Of a DNA stretch of 64,000 nucleotides, positions 1-9,265 are shown in pieces. This stretch comes from Cystobacter fuscus DSM 2262. GTDB lineage: Bacteria; Myxococcota; Myxococcia; Myxococcales; Myxococcaceae. Position 1 is the first letter of the stretch, and each line of letters begins with the position of its first letter. The notes beneath the pieces were generated by a model. It ran no database searches. It saw only the letters and a list, made by a program, of their open reading frames with translations, and had not been told where the DNA came from. A program made the position numbers and the translations under genes. The DNA lies in assembly GCF_000335475.2 (NCBI RefSeq), contig NZ_ANAH02000005.1:124001-188000 (forward strand), given 5' to 3'.

Positions 1-1
1 G

Positions 2-370
2 TCCTGCCTCGTGCGGCCAACCACCGAGCATCTCGCCTCGCTGGGCAGCCCCTCCTGGTACGCGCGGTTCATCACCCAGGTGACGACCCACCCCTCCTAT
101 CGAAAGCTCCTGGTCGATGAGGCGTATGCCTCGCGGTCCCTGCAACAGGGCCTCGAAGGCATGTTCCGCCTGATTCCTCGCCTGCCCGAGGACGTGAAGC
201 AGGAGCGCAACGACATGGGCCGGTTGATGGTCGTGCACCTGTGCGCCGAGCGGGAACGCGCGCTGCAAGAGGGCACCGTGCTCCCCCACTCGACGTGGGA
301 GTCCACCGCGGCCGGACTGGTCGACGCGCTCGTTGGCTTGTGGCTGGCCCCCGTCACCGCCCGGCGGTGA
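2..370 (+). CDS. TetR/AcrR-type regulator, C-terminal part (cut by window edge)
   Basis: The reading frame is open from the left edge to the TGA at 368-370, so this is the 3' end of a longer gene. The GTG at 11 is just an internal valine codon. The roughly 120 visible residues are helical (for example LASLGSPSWYARFITQV and STAAGLVDALVGLWL) and resemble the ligand-binding C-terminal half of TetR/AcrR repressors. The DNA-binding helix-turn-helix would lie outside the window. It is immediately upstream of, and in the same direction as, the monooxygenase operon that starts at 525, so it is a natural candidate for its regulator. Family assignment rests only on the C-terminal half and is moderately secure; ligand and target are not known. 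Confidence 0.55.
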   Translation, partial: SCLVRPTTEHLASLGSPSWYARFITQVTTHPSYRKLLVDEAYASRSLQQGLEGMFRLIPRLPEDVKQERNDMGRLMVVHLCAERERALQEGTVLPHSTWESTAAGLVDALVGLWLAPVTARR

Positions 371-416
371 CCTCACGGGACGGAAACGGCCCCCAGGAAA
401 GCCAGACACCTCCGTC

Positions 417-426
417 CAGACGTCTG
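417..426. promoter_or_regulatory. perfect 10-bp palindrome upstream of the monooxygenase operon
   Basis: CAGACGTCTG is a perfect dyad in the 154-bp gap between the TetR-type gene and the monooxygenase, about 100 bp before the chosen start. A second shorter dyad, CCCGT-GGA-ACGGG, lies at 470-482. Either could be an operator for the regulator ending at 370. No convincing -35/-10 pair was found, so this is only a candidate. Confidence 0.3.
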
Positions 427-524
427 AAGCATCGAAGTGAATAGTGATTGAGGAATGCTCGGGAGCGTGCCCGTGGAACGGGGACGCTGAACGAGCGCCT
501 ATCGAGTCGAAAGGATATGTGCGA

Positions 525-2342
<1,818 letters not shown>

Positions 2343-2417
2343 TGCGCGACGCGGCTCATCTCCAACCAGATGAGCCGATTGTCGCGGAAGTAGGACCCCC
2401 TACCCCGGACCCCCATC

Positions 2418-3125
2418 ATGCAAGCCAATCCCGCGATTGACCCCAAGACCCTGATCCTCCCCGAAAACGCCTCCCTGTTCACCCGCCTGCGCATCGCGAC
2501 CAGGATCCTGATGGTGATCAAGGGCAACGAGGGCAACCCCGTCTATGGCCAGACGATCAACGCCTGCCTGGACTACAACGTCTACGCCTCGCTCATCCAG
2601 CGGATCCAGCGCAGCGAGGATGGGCGCCACCTGCTGTCCAAGCGCCCTTCGCTGGAGGCCAGGGATCTGGATCTGGCCGCGCTCGAGCGCCTGCCGGAGG
2701 GAACGCTCGGCCATGGGTTCGCGCGCTACTTCCGCGACAACAAGATCTCGCCCTTCGAGACGACGCTCGAGCTCAAGAACGACCTCGACTACATCGCCAA
2801 GCGCTACCGCGAGACGCATGACCTGTTGCACCTGGTGACGGGCTACGGCACGGATGTGATCGGCGAGATCGAGCTGCAGGCCTACGCCCTGGGCAACCTG
2901 GGGATCCGGACCGCGATGCTCATCGTGCTGTACGGCACGTTCCAACAAATCAAGGACCGGCAGTCCGGCGTCGTTCACTCCGAATACATGAAACGGATCT
3001 GGGCCGCGTACCGCCGTGGCCGGGCGTCCCCGCTGTTCCTCGACTTCTGGTTCGAGCACCACTGGGAGTCTCCCGTGTCCAAGGTGAGCGCACGGCTGTG
3101 CGCCCCCAATGAGCGGATGAACTGA
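2418..3125 (+). CDS. COQ4-like (ubiquinone biosynthesis family) protein
   Basis: The 235-residue protein carries the COQ4 signature H-D-x-x-H followed by a distant glutamate: H134, D135, H138 and E150 in THDLLHLVTGYGTDVIGE. In COQ4 these residues bind a metal, and the eukaryotic enzyme has been reported to replace the C1 carboxyl group of the quinone head precursor with a hydroxyl. The length and the following helical region (ELQAYALGNLGIRTAML) also fit. It starts 75 bp after the monooxygenase and ends 3 bp before the ferredoxin reductase, so it is part of the operon. Myxobacteria are generally menaquinone users, so a role in ubiquinone synthesis is unlikely here. A decarboxylation, hydroxylation or prenyl-substrate-binding role in the operon's own pathway is inferred. 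Family call is strong; function is unknown. Confidence 0.82.
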   Translation: MQANPAIDPKTLILPENASLFTRLRIATRILMVIKGNEGNPVYGQTINACLDYNVYASLIQRIQRSEDGRHLLSKRPSLEARDLDLAALERLPEGTLGHGFARYFRDNKISPFETTLELKNDLDYIAKRYRETHDLLHLVTGYGTDVIGEIELQAYALGNLGIRTAMLIVLYGTFQQIKDRQSGVVHSEYMKRIWAAYRRGRASPLFLDFWFEHHWESPVSKVSARLCAPNERMN

Positions 3126-3128
3126 CCC

Positions 3129-4373
3129 ATGGCAGAGCGCATCGTCATCGTGGGAGCAGGTCAGGCCGGCGGCGAGCTGGCCGCCGGCTTGCGAAAGCAG
3201 GGCTACAAGGGGCATATCCTCCTGCTGGGAGACGAGGCGCATCCGCCCTACCAGCGGCCTCCGCTCTCGAAGGGCTTCCTGCTGGGAAAGGTGGCGCTGA
3301 GCGACCTCTACCTCAAGCCGCTGGAGACCTATGCGCGCTTCGACATCGAGTTCAAGCCCGGCACCCGCGTCGAGGCCATCGATCGCTCCTCGCGGGAGGT
3401 CTCCCCGCGGGATGGGAGTCGGCTGGCCTACGACAAGCTCGTCCTGGCCACGGGAGGCCGGGCACGTCCCTTGAGTCTTCCCGGGCTGGAGGGTACCCGG
3501 CTGGAGAACCTGTTCTCCATCCGCTCGCTCTCCGACGTCGAGGCGATGCGCGGCGGCTTCATCCCTGGCAACCACCTGGTCATCATCGGTGGCGGCTACG
3601 TGGGTCTCGAGGTCGCGGCCGTGGCCGTGCAGTCCGGGCTGAGGGTGACGCTGCTGGAGGCGGCGCCTCGCCTGCTCTCCCGGGTGACGGGTCCGGAGGT
3701 GTCCTCGTTCATCGAGCGCATCCACCGTGAGCGGGGCGTGGAGTTCCGGCTCTCCTGCGAGGTGCGAGGCCTGGAACTCGACGAGGCGCGGCGCCAGGTG
3801 CGCGGGGTGAGCCTCGCGTGTCACGGCGTGCCGGAGCGGCTCGAGGCCGACCTGGTGCTGGTGGGAATCGGCCTCATCCCCAACACGGAGCTGGCCTCCG
3901 CGGCGGGCCTGGCCGTCCAGAATGGCATCGTCGTGGACGAGTACGCCTGTACTGCCGATCCGGACATCCTCGCCATCGGGGACTGCGCGAATCAGCCCAG
4001 CGCCTACACGGGCGGACGCATCCGCCTCGAATCCGTCCCCAATGCCATCGAGCATGCGCGCGTCGCGGCGGCCACCCTGATGGGCAAGCGGGAGCCCTCC
4101 GCCGCCATTCCCTGGTTCTGGTCGGACCAGTACGGCTTGAAGCTGCAGATGGTGGGGCTCTCCACCGGCTACGAGCAGTGCGTCACCCGAGGCTCTGTCG
4201 AGCACAAGGAGTTCTCGGCCTTCTATCTCAAGGACAGACGGGTCATCGCCGCGGATGTCATCGGCCGCCCCGCGGAGTTCATGGCCGCGAAGCGGCTGGT
4301 CTCGAGCCGGGCGGAGGTGGACGCCACCCGCCTGGGCGACGTGGCCGTCCCGCTCAACAGCATCGCCGCTTGA
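3129..4373 (+). CDS. ferredoxin reductase, NAD(P)H- and FAD-dependent (putidaredoxin reductase type)
   Basis: A 414-residue flavoprotein that passes electrons from NAD(P)H to a ferredoxin. The FAD-binding motif VGAGQAGGELA is at about 8-18, followed by the family block HPPYQRPPLSKGFL at about 38-51. The NAD(P)H Rossmann motif IIGGGYVGLE lies at about 152-161, and the second FAD contact DILAIGDCAN is near 280. Length and order match PdR/CamA and the reductases of aromatic dioxygenases. It lies between the COQ4-like gene (3-bp gap) and the ferredoxin gene (36-bp gap) and is very probably the reductase of the P450 encoded downstream. The start is ATG 3129. Confidence 0.92.
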   Translation: MAERIVIVGAGQAGGELAAGLRKQGYKGHILLLGDEAHPPYQRPPLSKGFLLGKVALSDLYLKPLETYARFDIEFKPGTRVEAIDRSSREVSPRDGSRLAYDKLVLATGGRARPLSLPGLEGTRLENLFSIRSLSDVEAMRGGFIPGNHLVIIGGGYVGLEVAAVAVQSGLRVTLLEAAPRLLSRVTGPEVSSFIERIHRERGVEFRLSCEVRGLELDEARRQVRGVSLACHGVPERLEADLVLVGIGLIPNTELASAAGLAVQNGIVVDEYACTADPDILAIGDCANQPSAYTGGRIRLESVPNAIEHARVAAATLMGKREPSAAIPWFWSDQYGLKLQMVGLSTGYEQCVTRGSVEHKEFSAFYLKDRRVIAADVIGRPAEFMAAKRLVSSRAEVDATRLGDVAVPLNSIAA

Positions 4374-4409
4374 AGACAGTCCACACCCCGAAGGAATCCA
4401 CGAGGAACC

Positions 4410-4736
4410 ATGACGAAGATCAAATTCATCGAGGCGGATGGCAAGGAGCACGAGGTCGAGGCGCAGGAGGGACAGTCCGTCATGCAGGCGGCGCTGAACA
4501 ACCTCGTGCCAGGAATCGTCGCCGAGTGTGGAGGCTTCGCCAGCTGCGCGACCTGCCACGGCTACGTCGATGAGGCCTGGCGAACGAAGATCCCCCCGCC
4601 CGATGCGGCCGAAGAGGCGATGATCGAGTGCGCCTTCCACGTGCAACCCAACAGCCGGCTGACCTGTCAGATCAAGGTGACGCCCGCGCTGGATGGGATG
4701 GTGGTCCGTCTTCCCGTCTCGCAGACCAACGAGTGA
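4410..4736 (+). CDS. [2Fe-2S] ferredoxin, adrenodoxin/putidaredoxin type
   Basis: A 108-residue ferredoxin that carries single electrons from the reductase to the P450. The cluster ligands are clear: C40-x5-C46-x2-C49 in the segment CGGFASCATC, with C86 in RLTCQIK. An extra cysteine at 74 is not a ligand in the family. The sequence IPPPDAAEEAMI resembles the interaction region of vertebrate-type ferredoxins that serve P450s and bacterial P450cam-like systems. It sits between the reductase and the P450 in the operon, 51 bp before the P450. Ribosome-site-like bases AGGAACC precede ATG 4410. Confidence 0.93.
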   Translation: MTKIKFIEADGKEHEVEAQEGQSVMQAALNNLVPGIVAECGGFASCATCHGYVDEAWRTKIPPPDAAEEAMIECAFHVQPNSRLTCQIKVTPALDGMVVRLPVSQTNE

Positions 4737-4787
4737 GGACCGGACAGGTCCCCACGCTTCTTCCTCCAACACCCAGAGGGTTCGAAC

Positions 4788-6038
4788 ATGAGCGCTTTTA
4801 GCGGACAGAAGTTGGACAAGATTCCCGCGCACGTCCCACCGGAGCTGGTCTACGAATACGACAACAGTGGGGATCCGCGGCTGCTCGAGGATCCGCACGC
4901 CCGGATGCGCTCCCTCATCCTCGAGGCCCCGCCCATCTTCTTCACCCCGTACAACGGTGGCAACTGGGTGGTCACCCGCAAGAAGGCGATCGTGGACATC
5001 ACGATGAACCCGGCGGTCTACAGCAACGCCTTCATCATGGGGGGCGCGAAGGAAGACAAGGGGAATCACTCGGGGGAACACAAGGACTCGCAGCCGGGCC
5101 TGACGATGCTGCCCATCGCGGCGGATCCGCCGCGGCACACCGCGTACCGGGCGCCGCTCAACCAGCCGCTGTCGGCCAAATCCGTTGCCGGACTCGAGAC
5201 GGCGATCCGGGACATGACGAACGAGCTCATCGACAAGGTGCTCGGCGCGGGACGCTGCGACTTCCTCTCGGACATCGCCGAGCCGCTGCCCGTCACGTTG
5301 TTCATGAAGCTGGCCGGCATGCCGACCGACCGTCTGGCGGAGTTCCGTCACCTGGCCTTGCAGGCGACGTCCGCCACGGTGGATCACGCGACACGCGAAG
5401 GGGTCTTCAAACAAATCGCGGGCATCCTGGCGGAGAGCATCAAGGCCCGGCAGGAGAAGCGCGAGGATGACCTGCTCAGCCATCTGCTCGACGCGAACAT
5501 CAACGGTCGCAACCCCACGTTCCACGAGATGTTGGGCTACAGCCTCGCGCTGTTCATCGGGGGACTGGAGACCGTGGTGAATGCCTTGAGCTTTGGCGTC
5601 CGGCACCTGGCGCGTGACCAGGAGTTGCAGGCGAAGCTCCGCGCCGACCCCAGCCTCCTGCCCGGAGCCATCGAGGAGCTGCTGCGGCTCTATGGCATCG
5701 CGTCCACGGTCCGGCGGGTGATGCGCGACGAGGTCTGCCACGGCGTCCAGTTCAAGGAGGGTGACACGGTGTCGTTGCTCCTGCCCGCGGCCAACTACGA
5801 CGACGCGGCGTTCCCCAACCCCGAGCAGTTCGTCCTCGGCCGGACGGAGCAGCACATGACGTTCAACACGGGTCCCCACCGGTGCGTGGGTCTGAATCTG
5901 GCCCGCCTGGAGATGAAGGTGTTCTACCAGGAGTGGTTGAAGCGCGTGCCGCCGTTCCAGCTGGACCCCGAGAAGAAGCCGCGGTTCGTGGGTGGCTTCA
6001 ACCTGGCGATCGCGAGCCTGCCGCTGGTCTGGAAGTAG
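4788..6038 (+). CDS. cytochrome P450 (class I, bacterial soluble type)
   Basis: A 416-residue heme monooxygenase that would hydroxylate or epoxidise a small hydrophobic substrate. The heme-binding loop FNTGPHRCVG places the thiolate ligand at about C366. The I-helix oxygen-activation motif appears as GGLET, with Glu in place of the more usual Asp before Thr. The K-helix E-x-x-R is present as ELLR. No membrane anchor is seen. The ribosome site CAGAGGG lies 7 bases before ATG 4788. Reductase and ferredoxin genes directly upstream supply a complete electron-transfer chain, as in the camphor P450 system, and the monooxygenase at the head of the operon also mirrors that pathway. The actual substrate cannot be read from the sequence. 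Confidence 0.95.
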   Translation: MSAFSGQKLDKIPAHVPPELVYEYDNSGDPRLLEDPHARMRSLILEAPPIFFTPYNGGNWVVTRKKAIVDITMNPAVYSNAFIMGGAKEDKGNHSGEHKDSQPGLTMLPIAADPPRHTAYRAPLNQPLSAKSVAGLETAIRDMTNELIDKVLGAGRCDFLSDIAEPLPVTLFMKLAGMPTDRLAEFRHLALQATSATVDHATREGVFKQIAGILAESIKARQEKREDDLLSHLLDANINGRNPTFHEMLGYSLALFIGGLETVVNALSFGVRHLARDQELQAKLRADPSLLPGAIEELLRLYGIASTVRRVMRDEVCHGVQFKEGDTVSLLLPAANYDDAAFPNPEQFVLGRTEQHMTFNTGPHRCVGLNLARLEMKVFYQEWLKRVPPFQLDPEKKPRFVGGFNLAIASLPLVWK

Positions 6039-6046
6039 CCCGCCCC

Positions 6047-7501
6047 ATGCACCCACCCGAAGAGCCACGAGCCATCCGATTCTGGCCGTTCATGTTCGCC
6101 CTGTTCGCCGGGTCGTTCATGTCCGTGCTGAGCTCCAGTACGATCACGATCGCCATTCCCGAGTTGCAGCGGTATTTCGGAGCCGACCTCTCCCTGCTGC
6201 AATGGACCCTGACGGGCTTCATGCTCGCCATGGGCACGAGCGCGCCGCTCACCGGCTACCTCGGCGGACGTTTCAGTTTCAAATGGGTGTACGTGGCCAA
6301 CCTGGTGGGCTTCACCCTGGCGTCCGTGCTGTGCGGGTTGGCCTGGGATGCGGGCTCGCTCGTGGCCTTCCGGTTCCTGCAGGGCGCGTTCTGCGGCGCC
6401 ATCATGCCCGTGACCATGACGCTCATCTACCAGGTCCTTCCCCGGGAACGGCAGGCGCTGGCCGCCAGTCTCTGGAGCCTGTCGGCGAGCCTCGCTCCCG
6501 CGTTCGGGCCGACCTTCGCGGGTTGGTTGATCACCCTGGGCAACTGGCGGTGGTTGTTCTTCATCAACGTTCCGCTCGGCCTCGTCGCCGTGAGCCTGGC
6601 CATGCGGACCGTTCCCTTCTATCGCTTGCAGGCCCCGAAGTCCTTCGATCTCCCCGGACTGCTCACCGTCATCACCGGCACCCTGTCGTTGCTGATCGCC
6701 CTGAGCCAGGGGCGGGGCTGGGGCTGGACGCATCCGAAGACCGTGTCCCTGTTCGTGCTCGGGACGGTGTCACTGATCGTCTTCGTCGTCAGGGAGTTGA
6801 GGACGAGCGCTCCGCTGCTCGATCTGCGCGTGCTCGCGAATGGCCGCTATCTGGTGACGCTGCTCATCTCGAGCATCATCACGATCAGCCTGTACTCGGG
6901 CGCGTTCCTCGTGCCGGTGTTCCTGCAGAAGATCCAGGGCGTGACGCCGCTTCAGACCGGATTGATCCTCCTTCCGGCCTCCCTGGCCATGGCGCTCCTG
7001 ATGCCCTTCGTCGGGCGCATGTATGGTCCGCTCGGGCCGAGCGCGCTCATGACGACCGGCGTCCTGCTGATCGCGGGAGGCACGTATGCCTTGAGCCGTT
7101 TGACGCCGGAGGTTTCACAATCCTACATGTTGGTGTGGATGGTGGTGCGGAACGTGGGTATCTCTCTCTCCATGATGCCGGCCAGCAACGCGGGCATGGA
7201 ACAGATTCCCCGCGAACTGAGCGGCCACGCCTCCTCCATCAGCAACTGGTTGCGAAACGTCTTCGGGGCGTTCTCGATCGCCATCTTCACGTCGCTCCTG
7301 TCCACCTTCACGGCCCGGGAGGCCGAGGTACTCGTGAGGCAGGGGGTGACGGAACGCCGTCACATCGAGTTGTTCTCGTTCGTGGAGGGCATCAACGACG
7401 TCTACCTGGTGGCCACGCTCGTCGCACTGGTGGCCGTGCCGCTCAGCCTGGGAATCCGCCGCAAGCGGCCGGAAGTGCTCGGGGCCTCCGTGGAAGCCTG
7501 A
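6047..7501 (+). CDS. MFS drug/metabolite transporter, DHA2 (EmrB/QacA) type
   Basis: A 484-residue membrane protein with about 14 hydrophobic segments, as expected for DHA2 proton-driven exporters. The N-terminal part shows the family pattern of a first helix (FMFALFAGSFMSVLSSSTITIAIPEL) followed by LQWTLTGFMLAMGTSAPLTGYL, and a conserved GxxxGP-like stretch is present in the fifth helix (APAFGPTFAGWL). The frame is open upstream into the P450 gene; ATG 6047 is chosen because it lies 8 bp after the P450 stop and begins just before the first membrane helix. As the last gene of the operon it probably exports the product or an intermediate, or protects from the substrate. Import is less likely for this family. 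Confidence 0.88.
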   Translation: MHPPEEPRAIRFWPFMFALFAGSFMSVLSSSTITIAIPELQRYFGADLSLLQWTLTGFMLAMGTSAPLTGYLGGRFSFKWVYVANLVGFTLASVLCGLAWDAGSLVAFRFLQGAFCGAIMPVTMTLIYQVLPRERQALAASLWSLSASLAPAFGPTFAGWLITLGNWRWLFFINVPLGLVAVSLAMRTVPFYRLQAPKSFDLPGLLTVITGTLSLLIALSQGRGWGWTHPKTVSLFVLGTVSLIVFVVRELRTSAPLLDLRVLANGRYLVTLLISSIITISLYSGAFLVPVFLQKIQGVTPLQTGLILLPASLAMALLMPFVGRMYGPLGPSALMTTGVLLIAGGTYALSRLTPEVSQSYMLVWMVVRNVGISLSMMPASNAGMEQIPRELSGHASSISNWLRNVFGAFSIAIFTSLLSTFTAREAEVLVRQGVTERRHIELFSFVEGINDVYLVATLVALVAVPLSLGIRRKRPEVLGASVEA

Positions 7502-7523
7502 GCGGGGTTTGGCTGAACCGAGC

Positions 7524-7539
7524 CAACTCCGGGGAGTTG
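7524..7539. terminator. weak hairpin after the P450 operon
   Basis: CAACTC (7524-7529) and GAGTTG (7534-7539) form a 6-bp stem with loop CGGG, 22 bp after the transporter stop. There is no T-run, so it is only a possible terminator. Confidence 0.3.
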
Positions 7540-7596
7540 ACTTCTGGAGTCATCTCCAGGAGAATGACCTCTCGAGTACACGTGGGGGGAGCGGCC

Positions 7597-7701
7597 ATGG
7601 GCGACACGGAGGACTTCGAGGAGCAGGGAGGCTGGGACCGTCGGCGGTCAGCACTTCGGACGACGGATGTGCGCCCGCTGGACGAGGCCCGGGCAGGTTG
7701 A
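7597..7701 (+). CDS. possible 34-residue small protein
   Basis: The 356-bp gap between the transporter and the next gene holds one small frame with a credible ribosome site: GGGGGGAG lies just before ATG 7597. It would encode MGDTEDFEEQGGWDRRRS and a further 16 residues, an acidic then basic soluble peptide, with stop at 7699-7701. There is no homologue I recognise and no transmembrane segment. The rest of the gap (7502-7596 and 7702-7857) shows nothing beyond the hairpin noted separately. It could equally be chance. Confidence 0.22.
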   Translation: MGDTEDFEEQGGWDRRRSALRTTDVRPLDEARAG

Positions 7702-7857
7702 ATACTGATCGATGCCTCCCTCTCATCGGACATGTTGCGAGAGGATGACGTCTCCAGTCATGTCTCGATGTTGACGAACTTCCCTGATGGCCGAGTGCGA
7801 ATGGCGAGATCCCATGCTTTACGGTTCTGACTCGCTGTTTACACGTCGAGGTGGAGC

Positions 7858-8937
7858 ATGGGCTCTCGCTTGCCGTTATGTCGTCGTGAGCGCGTCGTTC
7901 GAAGAGCAGCGGCTGTCGCCCTGATGGTTCTGCCGACAACCGGCTCCACCCAGCAGCGTATACCTGTCGATGATCGAATCCGTCTGCTGGAGACGATGCA
8001 CAAATGCTGGGAGACGAAGAGGAGTGAAAACATCGAGGCCTCCGTCAACGTCAGCTCGGACATTCAAGCAGATGGTGTCTTCAAGAAGCTGATCAGTGGC
8101 CAGGCTTCCTTGGCGGGTGGCTCCGAGTTCAAAAAGCAAATGCAAGCGGAGTTCTCACCTCTTGCAAGTGATACCGTCGCCGCCGCGAAGATCGAAGCAT
8201 GTTACCGCATGGCCTCGGGCGGCGATTCCCTCCACCTCTCGCCTGCTCCGGACTCCAAGCCCACTTCGCGCAAGCCCAAGAAGGTCTCCTTCTCCCCGCC
8301 GGGTTCATCCCCTCCACCCGACTGGACCTGCCACGAGCCGGCCGTCTTTCTGTCCGCACGCTGCGACAAGGGAGGGCTCGATGGCAGCACCGGGGCCAAC
8401 AATGTTTCCGAGAACGAGGGAGTCGTTCACGGGTGGCAGAAGAAGGAGCAGGTCTACTCCACGTCGTGCAAGCACACCACGCCCAGCGAGGGCTCCATCA
8501 AGACGCGGAGCTCATGCGAAGCGAAGGATGGCGCGGTACGGCTCAAGTTGGTGAACCGGGTCGAGGGCAAAGGTGGCTACAGCGACCGGAAGGACTGCTC
8601 CAGGCGGGAGAATTGTTTGACCTATCTTGCCTTCCGCATTGATGAGGGCGGAGCCGCGGTGCGGATTCCCCAGGACGCTGCTGGGCGGTACGACCTTCAA
8701 GTCGACTCATTCGACTGCACGGACAAACCCAGTATGGGCCCCGAGAAAGTTCACCTCGAGGCAATGTTCCTGGGCCGTCAGATCCCGTTCGAGGTCGGCA
8801 AGCGCTTCCCCTTGACTGAACCGGGGCTCGTCGAGGTGCGCCTCCGCGGCAATCTCAAGTTCGAGGTTGATCATGCGAAGGAAGCCTTCGCCGGCGATAC
8901 GGGTTGTACGGTGGACCTATCCCTGCAACCGCACTGA
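7858..8937 (+). CDS. exported protein of unknown function
   Basis: A 359-residue protein with a basic N-terminus and a short hydrophobic stretch (VVRRAAAVALMVLPTTGS) that reads as a signal peptide, followed by a hydrophilic domain with several cysteines (C-x-E-T-K, FSPPGSS linker, then C near 150-160). The C-terminal third has a beta-rich look (VHLEAMFLGRQIPFEVG, GLVEVRLRGNLKFEV). A proline/serine-rich linker at about 135-150 separates two domains. Between 7702 and 7857 there is no other gene, so it probably has its own promoter. I do not recognise a family. GC is lower here than in the operon before it. Confidence 0.6.
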   Translation: MGSRLPLCRRERVVRRAAAVALMVLPTTGSTQQRIPVDDRIRLLETMHKCWETKRSENIEASVNVSSDIQADGVFKKLISGQASLAGGSEFKKQMQAEFSPLASDTVAAAKIEACYRMASGGDSLHLSPAPDSKPTSRKPKKVSFSPPGSSPPPDWTCHEPAVFLSARCDKGGLDGSTGANNVSENEGVVHGWQKKEQVYSTSCKHTTPSEGSIKTRSSCEAKDGAVRLKLVNRVEGKGGYSDRKDCSRRENCLTYLAFRIDEGGAAVRIPQDAAGRYDLQVDSFDCTDKPSMGPEKVHLEAMFLGRQIPFEVGKRFPLTEPGLVEVRLRGNLKFEVDHAKEAFAGDTGCTVDLSLQPH

Positions 8938-9063
8938 ACATCATGAAGGACGACACGAGCGGCGACTTCGTACGGAAGATTCCGACAATGTCGTGAACTT
9001 CCATTGACGCTCTTGGCGCGTATGCTCAGGATATCGCGTGTAGTCGAATAACGGGGGGATTAC

Positions 9064-9237
9064 ATGAAAAGCGCGAGGAAAGGGATTTTACGTTGGCTAT
9101 TGGCCGCGATCGTGGGCGGCGCCGCCCTGAATGGTGCGGTGGCTGATGCGGGGAGACGCGACTGCTGGCAATGTTTCGCATGCGGTTGTTCGCCTGACGG
9201 AGGGTCCATCATCTGTTGCTCCACGAGAAGTTGCTAA
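9064..9237 (+). CDS. 57-residue exported peptide with seven cysteines
   Basis: ATG 9064 is preceded by GGGGGG with ATTAC before the ATG, a good ribosome site. The frame runs 57 codons to TAA 9235-9237. Residues 1-29 form a signal peptide (basic MKSARKGILR, hydrophobic WLLAAIVGGAAL, and a VADA cleavage-like end). The remaining 28 residues hold seven cysteines in the pattern C-x2-C-x2-C-x-C-x9-CC-x4-C, with no acidic or basic clusters. It is too short for standard gene finding. The product may be a disulfide-bonded secreted peptide, a metal-binding peptide or the precursor of a modified peptide; the sequence does not decide. It lies 28 bp before a Cys-rich membrane-anchored protein read in the same direction, which may be a partner. 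Confidence 0.6.
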   Translation: MKSARKGILRWLLAAIVGGAALNGAVADAGRRDCWQCFACGCSPDGGSIICCSTRSC

Positions 9238-9265
9238 CCGGTAGCGGGAAACGCCGAGGACTTCC

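Noticed and set aside
2400..6068. Very long minus-strand frame (over 1200 codons) across the COQ4-like to P450 genes.
   Set aside because: High GC leaves few stops in this frame; the predicted protein is an Arg/Gly/Asp/His-rich shadow and has no start signal.
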